This document shows positions 1 to 5,187 of a DNA stretch of 5,334 nt, in pieces. This stretch comes from an uncultured Eubacteriaceae bacterium. GTDB taxonomy: Bacteria; Bacillota; Clostridia; Eubacteriales; Eubacteriaceae. The notes under the pieces are model-generated. The model did no database searches. It was not told the origin of the DNA and worked only from the letters and a program-made list of their open reading frames with translations. The stretch is taken from assembly GCA_947625175.1 (NCBI GenBank), contig CANQNI010000113.1:1-5334 (forward strand), read 5' to 3'. The number at the start of each line of letters is the position of its first letter. Position 1 is the stretch's first letter. The translations under genes and the position numbers were made by a program.

Positions 1-862
1 CAGATTGAAGTGGCATATTATTTGCCATACGATTATAGAATACTGAAGCTGCATTAGGTCTATCTTCCGGTAATTTTGTTTCTAACTCAACGATTGATGC
101 TAAAATAATACAATCATCAATAGTTCTACCATGTTCTTCAGTCTGTTGTCTTAGTTCAGGTGTATATAATTCTTCGAGACGGGTTAACATATTGTCAATT
201 AGATTTTGCGCACCTTCTGTGCCAGTTCCTACAATAGCATAGGTGTCCGGATATAAATAACCTTCTAAAGTTCTTAAAGGTATTTCATCTTCCGGAATAG
301 AATCTAAAATTGAATATTTTTCTTTATACTTATTAATATCAGCTGCTTCTGCTTTGAATTCTTCAATAGTACAAAGTCCTGAATCCTGAACTAATTGAGC
401 CATTTCATTTAAGTTTAAACCTTCTTGGAAGGTTATTGTTGTTAGTTGGCCTACATAAGATTCACCATTTACAAGTTTTGAAAATATTTGAGCAACTGAC
501 ATATTCTGGCTTAATTCATAGGTAGCTGCCTGAATTTCAGCCCCACCAAAAGCATGCCGACCTGCATAACTTGTAAATACAAGTGAATTCCGAATAAGAT
601 CATTATCCTTTAATATTTCAGAAACTTCTTTTATAGAAGATCCTTCAGGAATATTAATATATTGAGACTGGGTACTTGAAGGATTAACCGGTTCGAGTTG
701 CCTGTTGTAAAGTAAAATACCTCCACCTACTAATAAAGCCAGTAAGATTAATGATATAATTACTCCAACCAGTCGCTTTCCTACTCCAGTATTTTCAACT
801 TCGTACTCATCATCGTAATACTCAGTATCAATATCCTGATTTTCTAAATTATCATCTCTCAT
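1..862 (-). CDS. mltG: Endolytic murein transglycosylase MltG (YceG-like), 3'-truncated by window edge
   Basis: MltG is a membrane-anchored lytic transglycosylase that cleaves nascent peptidoglycan strands outside the membrane and acts as a terminator of glycan elongation. The visible 287 residues show an acidic cytoplasmic head (about 1-24), one membrane anchor (about 31-52), then the extracytoplasmic YceG region. Family signatures are IPEGSS (71-76), a YELSQNMS segment (115-122, the usual Y-x-L-x-x-GMS), LEGYLYPDTY (199-208), and ASIVELE (255-261), in which Glu259 corresponds to the catalytic Glu. The last visible residues, MPLQS, match the family motif MPLQSDPT, so only the C-terminal part is missing. 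The ATG at 860-862 is preceded in frame by a stop (872-874), which fixes the start. The Shine-Dalgarno is weak. The gene follows rnj but is separated from it by a terminator and has its own promoter. Family assignment is very secure. Confidence 0.96.
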   Translation of the reverse strand, partial: MRDDNLENQDIDTEYYDDEYEVENTGVGKRLVGVIISLILLALLVGGGILLYNRQLEPVNPSSTQSQYINIPEGSSIKEVSEILKDNDLIRNSLVFTSYAGRHAFGGAEIQAATYELSQNMSVAQIFSKLVNGESYVGQLTTITFQEGLNLNEMAQLVQDSGLCTIEEFKAEAADINKYKEKYSILDSIPEDEIPLRTLEGYLYPDTYAIVGTGTEGAQNLIDNMLTRLEELYTPELRQQTEEHGRTIDDCIILASIVELETKLPEDRPNAASVFYNRMANNMPLQS

Positions 863-896
863 AAAGTTGTCTCATTTATTATAAGAATTCTGAATT

Positions 897-905
897 ATTA
901 TAGCA
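897..905 (-). promoter_or_regulatory. Extended -10 promoter of mltG
   Basis: On the minus strand this reads TGCTATAAT, an exact extended -10 (TGnTATAAT). No good -35 lies 16-18 nt upstream, which an extended -10 can tolerate. A transcript would start near 890, giving a leader of about 28 nt before the mltG ATG. It sits just downstream of the rnj terminator, which fits independent expression of mltG. A second TATAAT (878-883) lies too close to the ATG to be favoured. Confidence 0.6.
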
Positions 906-946
906 TAAAACAATTAATTGATTTTACCGTACATTTATCGTTAATT

Positions 947-984
947 AAAAAAGATAGTTTTAATCAATATTAATTAAAACTACC
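947..984 (-). terminator. Intrinsic terminator after rnj
   Basis: On the minus strand, 20 nt after the rnj stop, a 12-bp stem (arms 973-984 and 953-964, loop 965-972) is followed by six T (952-947). One pair (983/954) is G-U in minus-strand RNA but would be a C-A mismatch in plus-strand RNA, which supports minus-strand use. The stem is AT-rich, so termination may be partial. It ends the AKR-ruvX-DUF1292-rnj operon before mltG. Confidence 0.8.
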
Positions 985-1004
985 TTAATTTTAATTCACT
1001 TTGT

Positions 1005-2831
1005 TTAAGTTAAGTTTAAATCTTTAATATTTCGCTCATTACTAACATCTATTAATATTGGTAAAACCATAGGATAACGCTGGAGTTTTTCTTTAAAATA
1101 TCGGTGTAAATGACTTCTGATTTCCCCTTTGATATCACTCCAGTCAACTAGATGTCTATCCTTACAACTTGCTAAAATTTTTTCAACTTCTCGTCGTGCT
1201 TCGTCAATTAATTCCTGATTATTATTAACATAAACAAATCCACGCGAGATAATATCAGGAGATCCAACTGGTTTTGAATGATCCATTTTCTGAACTACAA
1301 TAAATAGACCATCTTCAGATAGTCTTTTTCTATCATTTAAGACAATATTACCAATATCACCGACACCCAAACCATCAACTAAAACTGCATTTGCTGAAAT
1401 TTTATCTTTAATAACTTTAGCTTTATCATGGTTAAATTCGAGTTGTTCTCCATTATTGAGAATAAAAATGTTCTTACTTGGAACACCCATATTTTCAGCT
1501 AAATTCTTATGATGCAGTAACATTCTGGTTTCACCGTGAACCGGAACAAAGAATTTAGGTTTAGTTAAAGCCTGAATTAATTTTAATTCCTCACGTTTAC
1601 CATGACCAGAAACATGAGTTTCGGCTAGTTTCTGATAAATTACTTCTGAACCTTTTCTGATTAATTTATCTATAACTTCAGAAACTAGTTTTTCATTACC
1701 TGGGACTGGAGACGCAGAAATTATAATAGTATCGTTTTTACCAACATTTAGGAAAGAATGGTCATCATTAGCCATACGACCCAGAGCAGCCATAGGCTCT
1801 CCCTGGGATCCGGTAGTTATAATGACTAGGTCCTTAGGTCTATATTTATCCATATCTCTTACACTGATTATAGTGTTTTTGGGAACCTTTAAATAACCCA
1901 GATCTTTAGCTACATTGACCATATTTTCCATACTACGTCCAGAAATAACAACCTTTCTATTGTAGGCGTTAGCAGCATCAATAATCTGTTGAATTCGGTG
2001 TATATTGGAAGCAAAAGTAGTAACAATAATTCTATTTTTACAACCTCTGAAAACATTATAGAATGTTTCAGCTAAAGACGATTCACTGGCAGTATAACCG
2101 CCTTCTTCTACATTGGTTGAGTCAGCTAATAATAAATCGACTCCTTCTGCTCCTAATTGGGCAAATCTTTGTAAATCAATAACTTCCCCGTCAATAGGAT
2201 TATAATCTATTTTAAAGTCACCTGTATGAACTACTGTAGCCACCGGTGTTTTTATTGCAAAAGCTACTGAATCAGCAATACTATGAGTAACTTTAATCGG
2301 TTCAATATCAAAATCACCAATTTTAAAAGATTCACCAGATTTAATTGTGTTTATTTTAACTTTATCAATTAAACCGTTCTCTCTTAACTTATGTTCTATT
2401 AATCCTCGGGTTAGTTTTGTAGCATAAATTGGAATATTGTGAACTTTTTCAAGATAGGCTATACCACCAATATGATCTTCATGGCCATGGGTTACAATAA
2501 GTCCTTTAATCTTGTCTTTATTTTTTTCCACATAATCAAAGTCAGGTAAAACTATATCAACTCCTAACATCTCATCATCTGGAAATTTAAGACCACAATC
2601 CACAATTATTGCCTGATCTTTGTACTCGAACACTGTCATGTTTTTTCCAATTTCAGCTAACCCACCAATCGGGATCATCTTCATTGTTTCACTAGATTTT
2701 GTATGTTTTCTATTCTTACTTTTTTTATTTCGTCTTTTTGAACTGCCAGTTATATTCTTGTTTGATTGAGCCCGATTAAATGCTCTACTCTTTTTCTTTT
2801 TGTTATTTTTTTTAGAAACTGTTCGCTTCAC
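1005..2831 (-). CDS. rnj: Ribonuclease J with basic N-terminal extension
   Basis: RNase J is a metallo-beta-lactamase/beta-CASP ribonuclease with 5'-3' exonuclease and endonuclease activity in mRNA decay and RNA processing. The 608-residue product has the core from about residue 52 (IPIGGLAEIGKN), the zinc motif THGHEDH (114-120), further metal-site residues H183 and HTGDF (202-206), the beta-CASP segment TTFASNIHR (271-279), SGHG (408-411) and PVHGE (430-434), and the C-terminal domain with SPDIISRGFVY (524-534). Residues 1-50 are an extra tail with about 20 Lys/Arg and one acidic residue, probably disordered. B. subtilis J1 and J2 start directly at the core. I keep the GTG start (2829-2831) because GGAG (2839-2842) lies 7 nt upstream, whereas Met50 (2682-2684) has no clear ribosome site. 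The gene overlaps the DUF1292 gene by 20 nt. I use rnj because J1 versus J2 cannot be decided. Confidence 0.96.
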   Translation of the reverse strand: MKRTVSKKNNKKKKSRAFNRAQSNKNITGSSKRRNKKSKNRKHTKSSETMKMIPIGGLAEIGKNMTVFEYKDQAIIVDCGLKFPDDEMLGVDIVLPDFDYVEKNKDKIKGLIVTHGHEDHIGGIAYLEKVHNIPIYATKLTRGLIEHKLRENGLIDKVKINTIKSGESFKIGDFDIEPIKVTHSIADSVAFAIKTPVATVVHTGDFKIDYNPIDGEVIDLQRFAQLGAEGVDLLLADSTNVEEGGYTASESSLAETFYNVFRGCKNRIIVTTFASNIHRIQQIIDAANAYNRKVVISGRSMENMVNVAKDLGYLKVPKNTIISVRDMDKYRPKDLVIITTGSQGEPMAALGRMANDDHSFLNVGKNDTIIISASPVPGNEKLVSEVIDKLIRKGSEVIYQKLAETHVSGHGKREELKLIQALTKPKFFVPVHGETRMLLHHKNLAENMGVPSKNIFILNNGEQLEFNHDKAKVIKDKISANAVLVDGLGVGDIGNIVLNDRKRLSEDGLFIVVQKMDHSKPVGSPDIISRGFVYVNNNQELIDEARREVEKILASCKDRHLVDWSDIKGEIRSHLHRYFKEKLQRYPMVLPILIDVSNERNIKDLNLT

Positions 2832-3081
2832 TGTCCTGCTCCGTTAATACTAGGTCAAGCATTTCTTCTATTAAATCTAAAACATCATCATCTTCAATAA
2901 GTTCAACAGTATTATCATCTTTTTTAACAAAAGGATATAATTTCTGATCTTCTCCCTGAATAACAGAAATATAAGTACCTTCCTCTAAATCTTTAAAGTC
3001 TCTATCTAATGATATTCCTAGAATTTCTGTACCGGTAAATTCTTGTCCTTCATCATTCTGTAAAGTTATCTGTTCATTCAT
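2812..3081 (-). CDS. DUF1292 family protein (YrzB-like), highly acidic
   Basis: This is a small cytoplasmic protein of 89 residues and unknown biochemical role. It resembles the DUF1292 family by its opening ITLQNDEGQEF (5-15), its strand-rich middle with LYPFVKKDD (48-56) and its acidic end ELIEDDDVLDLIEEMLD (60-76), and by its place directly after ruvX, where B. subtilis has yrzB. It has about 26 Asp/Glu against 5 Lys/Arg. The ATG (3079-3081) overlaps the end of ruvX by 8 nt, and AGGA lies 6 nt upstream of it (3088-3091). The 3' end overlaps the rnj start by 20 nt, so translation of the three genes is probably coupled. The family call rests partly on context because sequence conservation in DUF1292 is low. 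I see no catalytic motif. Confidence 0.85.
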   Translation of the reverse strand: MNEQITLQNDEGQEFTGTEILGISLDRDFKDLEEGTYISVIQGEDQKLYPFVKKDDNTVELIEDDDVLDLIEEMLDLVLTEQDSEANSF

Positions 3082-3508
3082 TTCTATTCCTATTATTCAT
3101 ATATTCTGTTAGTATTATTTGAGCTGCAATTGTATCGATTTTTTGTTTTCTATTTTTACTCCCTTTAATCTCCCCAATATCCATAACTTCGTTTGCTGCA
3201 TTACTAGTTAATTCTTCATTAATATAAATTACTTCTTCAATAGGCAGTCTATTTTTTAAAAAATTAACAAAATTTTGAGTTTTTCTGCTTTGAGATGATT
3301 CACTTCCATCACTATTTAATGGAAGACCACAGACTATTTTTTTAATATTAAACTGTTCAATGACATCACTAAAAAATGAAATATCATCATCTCTAGTTCC
3401 ACGTTTATAAGTTCTATAAGGTTGAGCTGTCATTCCCAGCGGATCACTTACGGCTATTCCAATATATCTATCACCTATGTCGAGTCCTAAAATACGTTCT
3501 GTTATCAT
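3074..3508 (-). CDS. ruvX: RuvX/YqgF-family putative pre-16S rRNA nuclease / Holliday junction resolvase-like
   Basis: YqgF proteins have an RNase H-like fold. In E. coli YqgF is implicated in 5' maturation of 16S rRNA, and relatives have been studied as Holliday-junction resolvase-like nucleases. The 144-residue length is normal. Visible motifs are ILGLDIGDRYIGIAVSDPLG (6-25) with Asp10, the GLPLNSDGSE loop (61-70), NEELTS (97-102) with Glu98 at the usual second acidic position, and KIDTIAA (123-129) with Asp125. The D-E-D active site is therefore intact. The ATG (3506-3508) has a strong Shine-Dalgarno, TAGGAGAG (3512-3519), formed partly by the stop codon of the reductase gene, so the two are 8 nt apart and clearly co-transcribed. 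The stop overlaps the DUF1292 start. Confidence 0.96.
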   Translation of the reverse strand: MITERILGLDIGDRYIGIAVSDPLGMTAQPYRTYKRGTRDDDISFFSDVIEQFNIKKIVCGLPLNSDGSESSQSRKTQNFVNFLKNRLPIEEVIYINEELTSNAANEVMDIGEIKGSKNRKQKIDTIAAQIILTEYMNNRNRNE

Positions 3509-3516
3509 AATCTCTC

Positions 3517-4470
3517 CTAAACAACCTTAATCGCAAAAACCGGACAAACACTTGCACAATATCCACAACGTAAACATTTATTATGGTCTATTTTAATACC
3601 CTTATCTGTTTGTTCTAAGGCATTTTGATGACATCTTTTCACACAATTCCCGCATTGTTCACACCAATCATCAATATGTAAGTATCTTGGGGTTGTTAAA
3701 GTTTTCTTATCAAGCTTTTTATTAATTGATTTTCCATTAAAATAATTAATATTATAGAGGACTTCACTTTCTGTTCCCATTCCAATAGCTATCGAATCAG
3801 TTAAATTATTTTTTAATAAGTCTTTTTGATATTCCAGACAAGCAGATCTTTGATTAATCAAATTACCACCACCAAGTGGTTTCATAGTAAAGATACCTTT
3901 GTTCTTTTCTTTAGCTTTAGTAATAGCTTTGAGCATTTCATAAGCTGAACCATCTTCAATTCCTAGACCAAATTTGTTTATAAGTGGAAAGATTACCTCT
4001 AATTCATTAAAATCCAGAGCATCTCTTACGGCTTCTATTCGGTGAGTTGAAAAACCGGTGGCTCTTATTTTTCCTTCTTTTTTGGCTTTATATAACTCTT
4101 CAAAGGCATCCTGGTGCCCTTCAAAGGTGTATCTTGACTCCTGCTCATGTAGTAGAAATAGATCAATATAATCCCGGTCTAATTCTCTCAAGGCCCGTTC
4201 TAGACTCTTTCTTAATCCTTCTTTTGAATAATCATAAGATCTCGAACAAATTATCAGTTTATGATCAATTTTTAATAATTCCCGTAGGTAAGAATATGTA
4301 TTATACATATCAGCAGTATCGTAAAAGTTTATGCCATTTTCATAGGCTGTTGTTAATACTTTAAGCCCTTCATCTAAAGGTAAATTTTTTTGCAACGGTC
4401 CTAATGTTAAGGTTCCAAAACAAAGTTCGGAAACTTTAATACCGGTTATTCCAAGCTGATTCTGTTTCAA
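3517..4470 (-). CDS. Aldo/keto reductase with C-terminal 2x[4Fe-4S] ferredoxin domain
   Basis: This 317-residue protein combines an NAD(P)H-type aldo/keto reductase barrel with a bacterial ferredoxin tail, a fusion common in anaerobes. Its substrate is unknown. The barrel begins LGITGIKVSELCFGT (6-20). Asp51 and Tyr56 (YDTADMY, 50-56) and His108 (LLHEQES, 106-112) match three of the four catalytic residues. The Lys is replaced: the segment IICSRSY (73-79) puts Arg77 or a Ser there. A cofactor-side segment MKPLGGGN lies at 196-203. The tail has two complete CxxCxxCxxxC motifs at Cys270/273/276/280 and Cys299/302/305/309, for two clusters. The start is TTG (4468-4470), with an in-frame stop at 4480-4482 and no good Shine-Dalgarno, so initiation may be weak. 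It is the first gene of the operon and has no obvious functional link to ruvX. It could be an electron-transfer oxidoreductase rather than a classical carbonyl reductase. Confidence 0.93.
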   Translation of the reverse strand: MKQNQLGITGIKVSELCFGTLTLGPLQKNLPLDEGLKVLTTAYENGINFYDTADMYNTYSYLRELLKIDHKLIICSRSYDYSKEGLRKSLERALRELDRDYIDLFLLHEQESRYTFEGHQDAFEELYKAKKEGKIRATGFSTHRIEAVRDALDFNELEVIFPLINKFGLGIEDGSAYEMLKAITKAKEKNKGIFTMKPLGGGNLINQRSACLEYQKDLLKNNLTDSIAIGMGTESEVLYNINYFNGKSINKKLDKKTLTTPRYLHIDDWCEQCGNCVKRCHQNALEQTDKGIKIDHNKCLRCGYCASVCPVFAIKVV

Positions 4471-4502
4471 TTTAATTTTCTAGTTCATCTTATTCTGTTT
4501 TT

Positions 4503-4531
4503 ATTATACTTTAAATTAACACAATAATGAA
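4503..4531 (-). promoter_or_regulatory. Sigma-A-type promoter of the AKR-ruvX-DUF1292-rnj operon
   Basis: On the minus strand a consensus -10 TATAAT (4503-4508) lies 17 nt after a weak -35 TTCATT (4526-4531). The start of transcription would be near 4496, about 26 nt before the TTG of the reductase. A second TATAAT (4533-4538) has an even weaker -35 and is a less likely alternative. No operator-like repeat is evident in the rest of the gap (4532-4655). Confidence 0.55.
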
Positions 4532-4655
4532 AATTATAACCAAATTAGAAATTTATCTATTTTAAACAATAAACTTAATTAATTTTCTATTTGAATTTAT
4601 TTAACTATGAAATTATTTTCCTTTTATTATGCGAAAATCTAATAGTAATTTAAGC

Positions 4656-4697
4656 AATAAAATAAGCTCTTCCTAATCAGGAAAAGCTTATTTTATT
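4656..4697 (-). terminator. Intrinsic terminator after the STAS gene
   Basis: A nearly perfect inverted repeat has arms 4679-4697 and 4656-4674 (19 bp) and a 4-nt loop (4675-4678). It begins inside the STAS stop codon. Its 3' arm ends in the T-rich CTTATTTTATT. The single imperfect pair (4669/4684) is G-U in minus-strand RNA and C-A in plus-strand RNA, favouring minus-strand function. It isolates the STAS gene from the downstream operon. Confidence 0.85.
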
Positions 4698-4992
4698 ACT
4701 CAACATCAATTTTCATTTCATAAACTGGCATGATTGAAGTAATTCCCTGTTTTTCGAATACTTCATAAATGTCTTTAGTAACATTGGTCAGTTCAACATT
4801 TTTACTCTTTTCACCAAGTTGTTTTAAGGCTTTAAGACCATCGTCTGTAATTTCTTCTAATCCGGATAAATCTATTTGAATCTTTGAATGTGGATTTTCA
4901 ACTAATAATTCCTGAATCGATTCTTCTGTTTCCTTTACATTACCGGAATCGATTTTTCCATTTAAATAAATTTCTAGAGTTTCGTTATCCAA
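4696..4992 (-). CDS. STAS-domain protein (anti-anti-sigma-factor-like), non-canonical phospho-site
   Basis: STAS proteins such as SpoIIAA and RsbV bind anti-sigma kinases and are switched by phosphorylation of a conserved Ser. This 98-residue protein is a stand-alone STAS domain: the first strand is LEIYLNGKID (6-15), followed by IDLSGLEEITDDGLKAL (40-56) at the usual signature and VTKDIYEVFEKQGI (71-84) near the end. In the canonical D-S-S/T-G-L motif the residues here are Thr49-Asp50-Asp51-Gly52-Leu53, so the acceptor Ser is Asp. I place the start at TTG (4990-4992) because AGGTGAT (4997-5003) is an excellent Shine-Dalgarno 4 nt upstream. The in-frame GTG at 4999-5001, three codons earlier, lies inside that site and has none of its own. 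The gene is monocistronic, with a sigma-B-like promoter upstream and a terminator downstream. No anti-sigma kinase or sigma factor gene is visible, so the partner is unknown. Confidence 0.88.
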   Translation of the reverse strand: MDNETLEIYLNGKIDSGNVKETEESIQELLVENPHSKIQIDLSGLEEITDDGLKALKQLGEKSKNVELTNVTKDIYEVFEKQGITSIMPVYEMKIDVE

Positions 4993-4996
4993 AATA

Positions 4997-5003
4997 ATCA
5001 CCT
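4997..5003 (-). promoter_or_regulatory. Shine-Dalgarno that decides the STAS start
   Basis: On the minus strand this reads AGGTGAT, seven bases matching the AGGAGGTGAT type sequence, 4 nt before TTG at 4990-4992 (9 nt from the central G of AGG). The alternative GTG start is embedded in it, which argues against that start. Confidence 0.7.
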
Positions 5004-5024
5004 GTTTTATTTTATTAATAATAA

Positions 5025-5049
5025 ATACCCAAATGCCATTTAATTAAAC
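5025..5049 (-). promoter_or_regulatory. Sigma-B-type promoter of the STAS gene
   Basis: On the minus strand GTTTAA (5044-5049), a 13-nt spacer, and GGGTAT (5025-5030) match the known B. subtilis/S. aureus sigma-B consensus (GTTTAA, 12-15 nt, GGGTAT) at all twelve positions. The predicted start near 5017 gives a leader of about 25 nt containing the Shine-Dalgarno, which is good geometry. I found no convincing sigma-A promoter in 5002-5146. Whether this organism has a sigma-B-like factor cannot be seen here. Confidence 0.6.
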
Positions 5050-5107
5050 TATTATTAGATCCACTCAGGTTTTCATAATTTAAAATTTGTAATATATTGA
5101 AATAAAA

Positions 5108-5121
5108 TGTAGAATTCTACA
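5108..5121. repeat. 14-bp perfect palindrome, possible operator
   Basis: TGTAGAATTCTACA is a perfect inverted repeat (TGTA-N6-TACA) in the gap between the ireB terminator and the STAS promoter, about 60 bp upstream of the -35. It could be a binding site for a dimeric regulator. A match of this length can arise by chance in a few kilobases of AT-rich DNA, and I do not recognise a specific regulator. Confidence 0.35.
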
Positions 5122-5146
5122 AAATATTTTAATTTTATAACATGTT

Positions 5147-5180
5147 AAAAAAAGAGCGTATCAATTAAAATGATACACTC
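5147..5180 (-). terminator. Intrinsic terminator after ireB
   Basis: On the minus strand, 7 nt after the ireB stop, a 10-bp stem (arms 5171-5180 and 5154-5163, loop 5164-5170) is followed by seven T (5153-5147). The pair 5157/5177 is G-U in minus-strand RNA but C-A on the other strand. This is the strongest classical terminator of the three and ends transcription from ireB before the STAS gene. Confidence 0.9.
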
Positions 5181-5187
5181 AAATTTC

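Noticed and set aside
2679..2684. Met50 or Met52 as the RNase J start
   Set aside because: It would match the usual RNase J N-terminus, but the upstream bases lack a Shine-Dalgarno, while the GTG at 2831 has GGAG at 7 nt. Kept only as an alternative.
2812..2831. Programmed frameshift fusing DUF1292 to RNase J
   Set aside because: The A8 run starts within the DUF1292 stop codon and not before it, and no slippery heptamer precedes the stop. Simple overlap with re-initiation explains the arrangement.
4047..4364. Plus-strand open frame of 105 codons
   Set aside because: It lies entirely antisense within the well-supported reductase gene, has no ribosome site or recognisable domain, and codes a residue mix typical of a shadow frame.
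4533..4561. Second TATAAT upstream of the reductase gene as main promoter
   Set aside because: The hexamer at the -35 distance is very poor. The downstream TATAAT has better spacing and a more usual leader length.
5090..5118. Sigma-A promoter (TTGTAG then TATATT) upstream of the STAS gene
   Set aside because: The -35 matches only 3 of 6 positions and the spacer is about 20 nt. The sigma-B-type boxes closer to the gene fit much better.
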